From: Dipetalonema caudispina | Taxonomy: Eukaryota; Nematoda; Chromadorea; Rhabditida; Onchocercidae | Length of the DNA: 64,000 nucleotides | NCBI GenBank assembly: GCA_013365325.1 | Contig: JABVXV010000306.1 | Span: 1 to 64,000 of the forward strand | Direction of reading: 5' to 3' | Part shown: positions 39,553 to 56,776 of the stretch, piece by piece | Layout: every line of letters starts with the position of its first letter | Numbering within the stretch: position 1 is the first letter of the stretch | The notes under the pieces: model-generated | Database searches by the model: none | The model's input: the letters and a program-made list of their open reading frames with translations, nothing else | Told to the model about the DNA's origin: nothing | Program-made: the position numbers and the translations under genes

Positions 39553-40687
39553 TCAAGAAATTTGACCGCAATTCTGAATGATAACTGTCGCAGAAGTACG
39601 TCCTTTCTGTGCACCGTATCCTTCTAAGATACCAAAAGATTCCAAGCGATCGAGCGTATCGAAGCCATCTACCAGGTTACCAAATGCCACGTGATAGTCG
39701 TCCAACCTTCGACAAAATATTTCGAGGAAATAGATAAAGAAGGATGAATCATTTTGAGATCATTTCTTGTTTTAAAAACGAAAACTAGAACTGTTTGCTA
39801 CAATATTTGGAAACATTGCGGTAAAACAGGTACCAGAAGGGAATTGACAGAGCTTGTTGGTTGTAGATTGCCTTTCCAGCAAGATACATCAGAAAGATTG
39901 GATTGCTATGGATGAAATGCAAAAAATATTTAAGGTCAACAAAAGATGCAAGAGGCTTACCATGGAGCCTCGTCGAAAGTAATGAAGAACCGCGAACTAA
40001 CGGTGTTTGGCCAACCGTAGTTATCCATCGATAGTACTCCACGATTATTGTGTTTTAAGACAAAATTTTCGTCTTCAAAATATTTCTCACCAAATATCGA
40101 GCGTCCACCACTTCGTTCAGCATTGTTTGTTTCGAAGTCACCGCTCTATAACAGATCCATTCATTAGTATTTTAAGTTTTAGGCTTAAAAATTTCCAGCT
40201 ATTTTTCCTGTTCTATTCTCAACAGTTTTGACCTTCTGCATTTCCACCGCGGATTATGCTTGTGCACATGGAAGAAACTATTTAGATTGATTACTTTAAA
40301 TGAAACGAGTCGCTTAAATCTCCTCAAGCAATAACTGTCTTTCAAAGCAATTAACTTACGCATGCGCAAAATCCAGGGATGATACGATAGAAAAGGCAAC
40401 CCTTATAACCGAATCCTTTTTCACCAGTGCAAAGTGCTCGAAAATTTTCACAAGTCTTTGGACAGATGTCATTTCTCAACTTGAAAGATAAAGAAAATTA
40501 GATTGGATTTATTTCAATTAGATGATCCTTCTCTTATAATTTAGAAAATGATGCAAAATGGTTTCTGAAACGAGCTTTGGGAACTATATCTGAAATCGAC
40601 TGATGTAACCTCAAAAGTAAGTCTTCCAATTGAAATGCCTTCAGCGGCTACATCGAAGAAAGTTCGAATTGGAGTAGTTGACGACAT
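39553..40687 (-). CDS. Divergent cyclophilin (peptidyl-prolyl isomerase fold)
   Basis: Single-domain cyclophilin. Exons (minus): 40687-40610, 40479-40360, 40145-39961 and 39706-39553, 178 aa, all in phase. Family blocks occur in order: [25 protein letters not shown], the region around [25 protein letters not shown] and the C-terminal NCGQ. No signal peptide, so probably cytosolic or nuclear. Compared with human CypA numbering, Arg55, Phe60, Phe113, Trp121 and His126 are kept. His54 is Tyr, Met61 is Cys, Gln63 is Cys, Ala101 is Asp, Ala103 is Tyr and Gln111 is Arg, with one residue inserted after Gly104. Isomerase activity and cyclosporin binding are therefore doubtful. The gene is otherwise intact. 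Confidence 0.9.
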
Positions 40688-41390
40688 AATATGCTACTGC
40701 AAAGGATACCAATCTGGCGTTTTTCAGACTTCTTATTCATCTTCCATATCTGTTACATTCTTCCCTGTAATGAGGCCAATTTCGACAAGCAGTTCAACAA
40801 ATGGCTTCATTTTCTCTCCAACAATTCTCTTTCCTTTTATCAATCTCTTCTTTCTTGATCCATCACTCAATTCTATGGGTAATACCCTCAATCTAGTATC
40901 ATTACTGGGCTTTTCTCTCTCTAAATCTTATTTACCCTGCAATATGAGCTTTCGTTATATACGAAGTTATCGCGCGCTCTTTCGAGAAAAGTATCGAATT
41001 GTATATTTCCCGAGAATCATTATCTTCTACATTTTATTTACTTTTATAGCTTATATTACGCAAGATTTATATGTGCAGTCATTTGATTTGACCCCTTAAT
41101 GACCATTATCAAGAGTTCCTACCCTTATGAATGACAGCATATGGTTAATGGCAAAAGATGAACAATGCTACTTATTTATTTATGCTTCCCTTTCCAAGGT
41201 AGTCCAAGATAAGGTAAGAAGTTAGACGTTTTTCTTTACTCTATTATTCTTCGAGCTTTGTTATAGTTAATTTAAAATAGATAAGTTTGTAATTTTGTGA
41301 CTTTCAAGGGCTGATGTATCACTTTCTAATAGAGACCTTATGGGTAAATAACTTATGGATTTTCCCTCTTTTTTAATTTATTTTTATTAG

Positions 41391-42377
41391 AAGATGGCCA
41401 TTTCTTCCAGTTCGATAACCGTTCTGATAGCCAAAGATCAGAATCCTTCATTATTAGAGTATTGCTGAGTTATTTCATTCCAGTTTGTGTTTCCGGTGTT
41501 TAGCAGAAAAATTTAGACCGATTGATAATGCAGATGATGAGAGTAACCGAGAAAAAGCAATCTGATAAACAATCGAATGTAGTCACTCAAAAAATTAACA
41601 TCCTTCGCAAATCATTAAGTAGGACTGAACATGTCAATTTATTGCCAACTCCGAAAAAAAGGCAAAAGCTGAGCAGTTTTCCTAAAGTCAAGTTTATTTT
41701 CTTCATTTTTCCAAAATTGCTAACTTTAACATGAATCATGTGAATGAGCCGTATAAATGATGCTAATATTTCCTAAAACAGTTCACGGCAGCAGTACTAA
41801 ATTTTGCATCTTTATTTAACTCAAATCAATCACTTTCCGTTTTGCATACATTACTCAGTTCAAGCGAGAACTGATAGGATAAATTTGAAAATTATAATTT
41901 TTTCATTTCTCATAGCAATTTAAGAAAAAAACAAATGCAACGATACAGTAACAAAGTAATCATAATGATAAGAAAGAATGCATAAGAGTTGCCAAATGAA
42001 TTTTTGACAACTTGATGATAGCTTTGGACTTTTCACGCTGTTATTTCAGCTCACTTCCAATATTTGAGCATCCAGATTTAGTAATTAGATTTGTTGGATA
42101 TTTCTACTGGTTAGAATAGTAATAACAATAAAATTCGTAGTTTAGGACGAAAATTCACGATATGTTGTGGAACACAGTGTATTACCGCTGTCATCGCTAC
42201 GATGTTCGTGCTGCCGATCGAAAGGCCGTTCAGGTAGAGCAAAGACTCATGAGGTCATATTGTAAGGCTACTGTTGCTGCACCGACTAATGTTGACATTC
42301 GTCGACAAAACTTCAATGAAACAAAAGTTCTATCAAAGCAAAAGGCAAAGAAAACAAAGATTCCTTCAACTAACTGA
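41391..42377 (+). CDS. Unrecognised basic protein, C-terminal exons
   Basis: Three phase-compatible exons: 41391-41458, 41507-41691 and 42146-42377 (stop), about 161 aa of the C-terminal part. The sequence is strongly basic and Ser/Thr/Gln-rich, with a nuclear-localisation-like cluster (TPKKRQKLSSFPK) and another at the C-terminus (KQKAKKTKIPSTN). A Tyr/Arg/Cys block (VYYRCHRYDVRAADRKAVQ) may be the folded part. The first exon here starts in phase 1, so at least one 5' exon lies upstream. I could not place it confidently. No family recognised; a chromatin or RNA-associated role is only a guess from composition. Confidence 0.45.
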
Positions 42378-47623
<5,246 letters not shown>

Positions 47624-50600
47624 ATGAATCCTACAAATTACTGTCTACTGATTATTGTTTGCTTTCCCTACGTTTTTGAAATTGGAGAAAGTATCGATTT
47701 GGAGTTATCAACAGACACACCTACAGCCGATATTCAACTCGATGTATCTTTATCTAATGAGAATGGGCAAATTACAACTTCTGGAATTCCAGTTGTACTG
47801 GAAACCGAATCAGCAGATCCACAACTAAAAGACATTGATCAGCATCAACTTCTTCATACAGGAGTACCAGCTGGAATATATTTTCGGATCAGCCAAAAGG
47901 TTCACTTACAACATTCTAATATCGCATGTATTTCTTAACATTTATATAATTTAACCGGAATCCCTAGGCAGAAGGAATGCTTCACTTGCTGAACTTCTAT
48001 AACTTTAATAACAAAAGAAAGTACATAGTGACATTATGACATTGTTATTCCATTCATCTCTCAACCCATAACCTGAATTAGTACAATCTGAGTATATTTG
48101 CATTATCACATTTAATTAAAGAGCTGATAAAGCTGAATTTCATTCCTTTTAGGGTGTGGATTACATCACAAGTTTAACTGCCGAAGCATTACCACAGTTG
48201 CTTGAAAAATCCGAAATGCCAACTGTTGAGCAGCCACAAATCAAAATTTCGCATTTAACTATTGAGAAATTTAGTAATCCGACGATAAAAGCTAAATTCC
48301 TAGCCAATATTGGTAAGCAAACCTTCCATTCCCTTCATCCGAGAATTTTGTTATCCGAATGCTGATCCCTCTTCCACATTTAATAGCCTTAGGCTTCTTC
48401 GAAACATTCCTTTCTTAAAAATAAATAATAATAGTTTATAAATGACAATTTCTTCAAAACATAGCATATCCCAACAGGGCAAATTTCATCGTTTAAAGAA
48501 GAATAACTGAATTCATGCTGCTATTAAATATTTCAAAGAATTTATCTCTCCGAAAGTTTTATTTATCCAACGAGACGTTTACAGGTATTGGGGCATACGT
48601 ATTCTTACCTCAGGTGATGGTTAACGCAGTCTACGATGCTTCAACCTTCTTCAGCACCCATAAAGGGAAATTGAAGGCTGACATACAGAATTTAAATGTC
48701 ACAATGGAAGTACACATTAGTCGGAATGAAAGTGAAAGATTGAACATTATTGAGGTCAGGTGTTCACTTTGTATTAAGTTATGAAATGATTAGCGACAGT
48801 ATTGATTACTTCAATGGATTCCTTTTCGGGCTTTCAGCATATCAATGAATTAACTTAATCTAATAACTTTGCCATCCTAATTATTGATCAGAATTACTTG
48901 AATTAGCAGCCATAACTCTTCACTTCTCAAAGCTTCTACCCGGAACTTATCAGCATCTGATGCCTTCTTTATCACTTCTTGCTTTTGGCTTGCCAACTAC
49001 ACTCCTTTCTAGACGCCGGTATGCATTGTAACCTCTGATCTTGTAAGGATTGTTTTCGCAGGTGACATGTCGACGTATCTAAACTTGCTGAGGTATATAT
49101 TTGGTTTCGTCATGCCCTGTTACAGTTAGCTCAATCTATTATCATTGATTTTTTAATTTACTGGTTTATTAGTTTTTTACCAGATTAGTTATATTCCTGA
49201 AAAAGTAAAATATCAGAAGTTATATATGTATCAATCTATTATCATTGATTTTGCTCAAGTATTGCTATTTACAAGCAGATCAGTGATTGAACAAGCGGTA
49301 ACCGATGTTCTCGGAAGTGAACTTTGTCAGCTTGCCGTAAAAGTAGGACAATTCTTCGAGCAACAAAAGCAACAGGTTACTTTTACCGCATTTTAGACAT
49401 TTTAGAAAAACCATTGCAGATTTTTACATATGACAACTTTGAATTAAGATTCTGATGACTACGCCTATGCCGCAATCGACGTCATCTGCGCCAACACCTA
49501 CGCATTTATTACGATTTAACGAATGGCGTCAACCAATTGATACGAAAGCAGTACAAAGTACTGAAAATGAAAATGCCTTCTATGAAACATCCAACGAAAA
49601 GGTATGAATGATCACTGTCACATTATTTTTACAAATTTTCTAATACCGTTTGTCACGAATTGTTGATTGAAATTTTTATCAATTATCATAAGCTTCTCGG
49701 ACATGTTTAAAATGCTATCATGTCTGAAACACATATTTAGTTCACAAACAAACTATATTTACGATCTTAATGATTTAAAAAAAAAAAAAAAAAATTGTTT
49801 GTGTCTTTATAGATGGAAGATGACGAGGATTTAGCAGCAAAATTTGCAGCTGACTTATGTGCTGATGACCGAATCGACATGAATATAATGCCATACTCTG
49901 AAAATCCGATTTACTTGCGAAGAAGTCGTGACCTCCATTTTAGAACAACTCCTGAAAGCCAACGTTTCAGTCCACTGTTGAAAGACGGTCTTTGGGCACC
50001 TGATTTGACATTGCTGTACTCACCGAAGTTCTCGAGTGAGGTAGCATAAAAACCATTCTTTTCTCTTGGTTTTTAGCTTTTTCAGTGATTCATCAGGAAA
50101 TGTCACCTGTCGGAATTTTCCACATACAAAAACGACTTCCAAATAGCTTGAGCACAATATGAAGCAATAAGAGGTTAAGACAATATGATAATATGTGAAT
50201 TCTTGTTTGTCAGGATGTGATATTCGGGCTTGATGCGGGCATCGTATTTTTTGGGCGAAAGGCTAAGAATGTCGGTCGACCAAACATGCTCAATATATCA
50301 GCTTTTGGTGATCAAGTTCGTTAATCGCATATTAATCAAAATGGGAATCAAATTTCGTCATAGTTAACTGAAAATAGCAAGAATGTAATGTTTGAAAAAG
50401 CTAAGATTATTCAGCAGTTGAACGGCATTCAATAATTGATGTACATTGCATGATGTGTTACATAAAATGAACTCCCGGTCCTGCTGATTTCTTAATTTTC
50501 TTTTTTTAATCGTATTTACAGATGTTCGGTTTAATCATCAGTGAATATGTACCCAACACCTTCTTTGCACATATTTATGACGAAGATATGGGAGTGTTAC

Positions 50601-52370
50601 GTGAAACATTTCGCACTCGTAACTTGCCGAAATTCATAAAGCCGATAGCTAAATTGCTTTGTGCGCGCTGTGAACTCCAATTTATTGCTAATCTAACCAG
50701 GTGAGATCATCTTCAAATCTTATTTGTTTCCATTAATAGCTTTTCATTTCGAAATACAGAAGGTGTCATTGCTAAATCTGTTTAAAGATTGTACGGTGAT
50801 GATCCGCTTTCCGGATTATTTCATGATTTTGAGAGAATAAACTAAAAGACTTTAAAAATGCTATTTTGTAATATCAAATTTGACGGAATAGTATTTGTAA
50901 TTTTCCACTGTATTAATGAAGTGAAATTTATTTTATGGGAAGAATTTTATCTTCAACTACATAATAGCAAAAACTTGACAAACAAATTGATAAACTGCTC
51001 CAGACGGCCACACCTCGTTATCAATGAACAAGGTGTTAAAATAGATATTCAAGTTGATTTGTTGATTTTATTCGTCGGCAAAACACGGAGGCATAATATT
51101 GTTAATGCAAGCGCGGAACTTATTGTGACGGTAAGTTGATCTACTTTGAAATTTGTAAGTCGGAGAATATTTGATCTGAAAACAAGTTCATGGTATTATT
51201 AAAAACAGTTTTGAGGGGCCCGACGGATTTAGAATGTGAAATTGCTTGGTATTTTACGACTCTCACAGATATATTAAGATATATATTGAATGGGATTTCC
51301 TTGGGAAAGAATTCTGTTTATTCATTATTCATATCGTGAAATAGAACGATCAGTAATAGAGCTAGCAGTGGAAAACAATAATATTAAGTTCGATCAAAGC
51401 AGCATTTATTACTTTATCCAAGCCCTATGGTCATGCATTTCTGCGGAAAAACGAACAAGCTTTACATAGCAAGCACCGTAAGAAGTACAATCTTGTTTAA
51501 TCTTTATATTGGCGTGATCCACGTAACAACAAACTTCTTCGACATAATATTTAACAAGACCTTAAGGTTCGTCCATATCTCAGACACAGCAGCTTATATG
51601 GTGATGTCGCATTGACCGGTGTGGACATTAAAATGAAAGGGGTTTGTTTTTTTTTCTCAGAAAAAAGGAATTCGGAGACTAAAATTGACTTTTACTTAAT
51701 TCAATTCTCATGAACAAAGTACTTTCTCATTTCAAACTTACCTGAACAAGACATCCAGCTGTGCATGAGTTTTTTTTACTTTCATTTCTATCCTTTTCAT
51801 GTGGGAATCGGTGGAACGTTTGCGAATACAGTTCGTAAGGCATTGAATAGTGTGGTACCGAAGAAACTTTGGCCAAAAATAAAAAAGCGCCTGCGGTTTG
51901 CGTTTAATCAACGAGGTGAAGTGGAAAATAAATTCTTCAAGTGTTAGATGAAACGAATAGAAGCACTACATTGCTTGATACTGCTTCAGTTTTTATAGCT
52001 ATTCAGGCACTTTTTTTTAGATAGGGCTAAAAGAAATTTCATTTCAGGAATTAGGCTACCAGTAGTGTGCGGTGTTGAACTAGAAAGACCGTCGCTAAGT
52101 TACATTGACCATGCAATCGTAATCGACACCGATTTCAGGTTGTTTCTTTGAACTCTCCGCTTACAACCTTGTTCCCTTTTTGTCATTGAAAAGAAAAACT
52201 TTGGAGACGCTCCTTCATAAAAAAAAAGTTGCGTACATGTATAAGCTATACAAGATATACTTTGTAGCTATGATTTACCGCGATTCATCCGGAAATTTAA
52301 AGCGTACATTAACGCGGAAATTGCAAAAGCAAGGAAGAAAGAGCAGATGGAAAGTGAGGAAGACTATTGA
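47624..52370 (+). CDS. Secreted BPI/LBP/CETP-family lipid-binding protein
   Basis: Two-barrel lipid-transfer protein of the BPI fold, which in vertebrates binds lipopolysaccharide or lipids. Exons: 47624-47899, 48153-48312, 48585-48754, 49013-49092, 49279-49375, 49449-49601, 49813-50040, 50214-50315, 50522-50700, 51004-51130, 51567-51641, 51759-51915, 52048-52138 and 52268-52370, about 665 aa, all phases agreeing. A hydrophobic signal sequence (NYCLLIIVCFPYVF) opens the protein. The first barrel has GIYFRISQKGVDYITSL and the two Cys expected for the BPI disulphide (PVCIV at about 206, ELCQL at about 250). Residues about 261-388 form an acidic, Pro/Glu-rich segment longer than usual for the interdomain linker. 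The second barrel ends with RLPVVCGVEL and an Arg/Lys-rich tail. The 51759 exon start is the least certain. Confidence 0.88.
49133..49250. repeat. Direct repeat pair in a BPI-gene intron
   Basis: CAATCTATTATCATTGATTT occurs twice about 100 bp apart in the intron between 49092 and 49279. Probably a local duplication. Confidence 0.6.
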
Positions 52371-53498
52371 TCCTGTTGAGATAATTTCAAATCTCCTGCA
52401 AAGGAATGGGAACAAATTTAAGTATTTAAACATTTGCTGTATTCGTGATTTGGTATAAATGATCTGAATTTGTTATTATTTCATGGATCCGTTGACCAAA
52501 CTTCTGTGACCGGTCTACTAAAAACTTATTTTAACAACTGGTAAACATTACGGAAGAATCAATTTGCAAGTATCTAAATTTGATCAGCATAACCAGTTTT
52601 TTCTTCCTCAAAAGAGAAAACATGCTTGTTTTGACTCAGTTTCTAAAAAACCGAGAAGCAATCAGAAGGAGAACATATTAATTGGTATATGAACGAATAA
52701 ATTATTTGTTGTGTCTTTTTCACTTGTTGAAATTTTCATGAAAATAACTGGGAAGCAGAGCTGTGAAATAATGATCAACAGTCGTCTTTATTGTATGCAA
52801 TCAGGATAATGGGAAAGTTTTGAATTCCTTATCTAGCAAGAGAGATAGCTTTCGATTTCAAAAGAAGCCCATTTTTAAAATCCAAGTAGAGAGAGAGAAT
52901 GCAAAAGCCAATATATTAAGTATGCAATTTTCAAGCTGCTGTGAATATTACAGTGTTGCACTTTGAAAAGTATGGAGAAATGTTGAAAATATAAAGTGAC
53001 CTTCAATAGTATCACTCTCATATCTTTCTACTTTAATATGGATTTCATCAAATTCAAATACAAGTATGCAAATTGACAGTCAAAAAATCGATTTCATTAT
53101 GTAGAAATTGTAGAAGTCCTAACAAGAGTAGAACACCAGTGACATCATCCAGCATTCAGTAATACTTTTTCTGATCAATCTGAAAAGGTATTCTTTTTAC
53201 AAAACATTCCGCAAGCATTTCATTTTTTATTTCTTCTTGCAACTACTTTACGATTATGATCGGCAAATGAATGACATCATTGATATCTATAATCATGATG
53301 TCCAAACTCCACTTCGCTATTTTAGGACTTCCATAATGTTGAAGTCGTCCTGGGAATTTTACACCATTTAAATCGAATTTTGTGAAAAACTACAAATTGC
53401 TCTTGCAATTGAAAACTACCCCTATTACTCAATCTTTTGCAAATTTAATATGTCAATAATAAGGTGATTTATGTCAAAAAAAAGGCGGCAAAACTTAC
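52371..53498. other. Convergent intergenic region
   Basis: Lies between the 3' ends of the BPI-like gene (plus) and the membrane-protein gene (minus). A candidate terminal exon of the latter follows TTTTCAG at about 53178 and would add one residue and a stop. Nothing else seen. Confidence 0.35.
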
Positions 53499-55478
53499 TT
53501 CCGACATGTATTCTTGTACGATAACTGTCAACACGATTAGGTTCTGGTTGACCGTATGAAGCACGAGGTGATATTGGTGTTGTGTATGTTTGTGAGTATC
53601 TGCAATTATTGTTGCAAACGGGCATAACGTTTGTATAGAATACATGAACAGAATCCAGAGAAAAAGATTCCAAAATTTACGTTATTGAACTCTTAGAACA
53701 AATGATCCACCGGCAAATATGAGCCCCAGTCAGCTCTTCAGAGAATTCAGAAAACGGCAAAAGTTTTACTTGTCTCTAAGAAGAAACTGCATTCCGATAT
53801 CCAAGAGGAAAAGAACAGCGCATAAGAATAAGAAAGCCTGAAAGGATATCAGGAATTACCTGCGGATTTGTTATGAAAGAAAACTGTTCCGAATGCATCC
53901 TCTGAGGTAAGAGGACTGCTCCAAGGCTACGATCAATAAAAAGGTATCTTATCTTATGGAAACTTCTGTAAGTCAGAAATAAATCACTCCATTCAATCGA
54001 AATGAGTGTTCTGGTTGTTTGGTTACTGCTTGTAAATGTCTTCAATAAAATCTAATTTTTAAATCAAAAAGTTGCGACGTACTATCTCACTTTCTTAACA
54101 TCCCTTAACCAATTACATTTAACTTCAACCTTTCGAATCAATTTCAACAGATTTCAACAGTATACCAGTTATTCCTGTTTCTAAATTGGAATGTCTATGT
54201 ACTAAAAAATTAGGCTACATATTTGTCCAATCTCGAAGGACTCTCGCAAATCTAACCCTTCCATGCAAGATGATGGATTGAATTAAAGAGCTGATTTGTT
54301 ATTCTTACTAAAAAAATTTAAAGAAAATTAATATTGGTATCGTTGATAAACATTTGTTGCAAAGAGATGATTAGATTTTAGAAACTTTTCTTACATTTTT
54401 TAATTAATTAAGCAAATTTAAGTCTTTGGAATAATGTGAGTGAGAGCAGAAAATAAATGATTTTAAAGCCTTGCAAACCGCAGCAGCTGCCCATCCCTTG
54501 ACGACGAATAATATATAGCAATTTGGTAGATTCATGCAACCACTGAATTGACCACCACCAATTTGTCTAATTGTTGGTCCCATATGACCATAACCGGTTG
54601 CATACCACGTTTCTACACCTCCAAGAGCCAGGAAAATCAATATTGATACCATCGACAAACATATTTGCTGCAAAATTAAATTTCGGAAAATCTTCTTTCA
54701 AAAGAAATTCAAAAAGTAATGATACTGGTGATAAACGACAGTAAGCTATCACTGCTACTTTGTCAGAGGAAGTAAGCGGTGACAGTTTCACCGGAAGACT
54801 AGCGCATGTTTTTCGAGAATGAGAGATCAGCTGACTCACATAAATAGTAGTCATGGGGATATCGTTAAATGAATAAAGATTGCTTTGATGAAAATACTTC
54901 GTTGATTATCCCATCCATAATCTGAGGCTACGGTAAATAGGTCAGTATTCGAACCGAAATGGAATAATTGAATGAAAAGAAACAGTTATTACTTTGTTAT
55001 ATTTAATTATTTCTCTAATTAACGGGTAATCACCGGCATTTTTGTCGTTTGTCTTATTATCATGCAGTAAGTTTAACTAATTATTACGATTTTTGCTGGT
55101 TATCACTCAAATGAAACATCAACTCACTCATTCCTTTTGCACCCGATATATAAAAAAAAAAGTATTTGTGTGTTTGTGATAGCATGATACAAGCTGAATG
55201 CTTGTAAAAAACCTCACCAAGTAAAATAGGGAAGCACCGGTCGCGATCTGAAAGCAGCTTAGTCCAAGCGGTGGTAAAGCAAACAATATTGCAATTATGA
55301 CGATTGCCAATTGACCCCAAACACTGCAACATTCATTTACTTTTGTACAATCCAATAGGATAATGAATAATAAGAAATGGAGCTGATGATACTTGGACAC
55401 AAAAAATATCACAACAAGACTTAAGCATTCTAGTGACCAGACCAAGTAATGGTATCTAATTGTTTTCCTTTCAAACAT
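53499..55478 (-). CDS. MARVEL-like four-helix membrane protein
   Basis: Exons (minus): 55478 (or 55323)-55218, 54667-54479, 53837-53770 and 53599-53499, all phase-compatible. Predicted membrane segments: LAIVIIAILFALPPLGLSCF, SMVSILIFLALGGVETW, and a long hydrophobic stretch formed across a splice (ILFVVKGWAAAA joined to AFLFLCAVLFLLDIGM) that ends in an acidic residue, as in many MARVEL/tetraspan proteins. The extracellular loop has GCMNLPNC (two Cys). The cytoplasmic tail is Tyr/Ser/Pro-rich (TTPISPRASYGQPEPNRV). The frame continues open upstream of 55323 to an ATG at 55478, which would add one or two more hydrophobic segments, so the true 5' end is unsettled. The family call is by pattern only. 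Confidence 0.55.
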
Positions 55479-56776
55479 TTCAAATGGAGAAGAAAGAGAT
55501 TAGATCAAATTTCTAGTTAAATAAACACATTTCATGAATTATCGATGTCTGCACCTCGAGCAACAGTAATTCGAGTTTAATTTCTTTAAATTCAATATTG
55601 TTTCTCAAGATCGATCCTGATTTATCAAAAAATTAGATACTAATTTTTAAATTCAAGTTTTAACTTTTTATAATCATATCCCATTTTTTATTAGAGCCAT
55701 TAACTGCTCAATCACCAAGTATGGTTGGATGAATCCGAATAGTAAACACTCTATCAAAAACTATTTTACAACTGTAAACATTGAAGCATGCGTTATACTG
55801 AAGGATCGGAGAGCAACAAACCGGAACTGGAAAAGCTCGAGTGGGTAAACAGATTGATTGGGAATATAACTGATCAAATACTGCTTATATCACTAATATT
55901 TTGAATATCAATCTGCTCAAATTAAAAGTGAAAATGGATAAGTTAAGGACAAGAGATATTATAGCTACCGGATTCAGAGAACATTCGCTTTTCTATTTTG
56001 AAATTTGAACTCACTGGGAAGTCGCGATTCTCTCCAAAAATTGCCGGGAAACGAGAATGACGAAACTAGTTGGGTTCAACCATTGAAAGTTGATAATTTT
56101 AAAACAGTTTTTTTTACACATATCATTGTCCGGATAAATGCCTCAATAGTGAAATCCCCGACTACAAATGTTGCCAATTGTTTGTGAAATCTTATTTGTT
56201 GAAAAATGTCGTTAACATTGATTTCGAATTCATCCCATACACGAGATACCGAGAGTTAAAGAAGACATTCGCTACAATCATGCACATGTCCATATGACTT
56301 CCGAAGAAAATTTGATATTCATTATGTCCTTTGAAGAACCGGATCAAAACAGATTTTCGCAGTACGACATAATAATGTTGAAATGATAATCACAGAATTG
56401 CATATATTATACCTCACTATTTAAATACAGGCTAATAAAGTCCGGGCTGATTACACTTCACACCATTCTTCTTTTAGAATGAGAAATGAAAGGAATACTT
56501 GACCTAAATAACAACAATCCCAAGATAAGTTAGGTCGAGATTTTAGTGAAGAGAATTATAATAAAAATGTAAAGTGACACTTTCTCAAATGAATGTTGCC
56601 GAGCACAACTTAGCATAACCCAGAAAAATATAAGAGGTTCCCCATTCTAATAAATTTTGCAAAAATTATAGAAATTGAAAGATAAATGATACTTTTGTCC
56701 ACGATGTTGAAAATGTACACCATTACTCCACCGGTTGACACTCATCGGTAAGAAATTTTCACTCAGACAGATCTCA
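55479..56776. other. Intergenic or unresolved 5' region
   Basis: AT-rich with short frames only. It could hold further 5' exons of the membrane-protein gene to its left. None could be joined in phase with confidence. Confidence 0.3.

Noticed and set aside
40635..41099. Plus-strand 154-codon ORF
   Set aside because: Its start is antisense to the first cyclophilin exon and the rest is hydrophobic AT-rich sequence; treated as a shadow.
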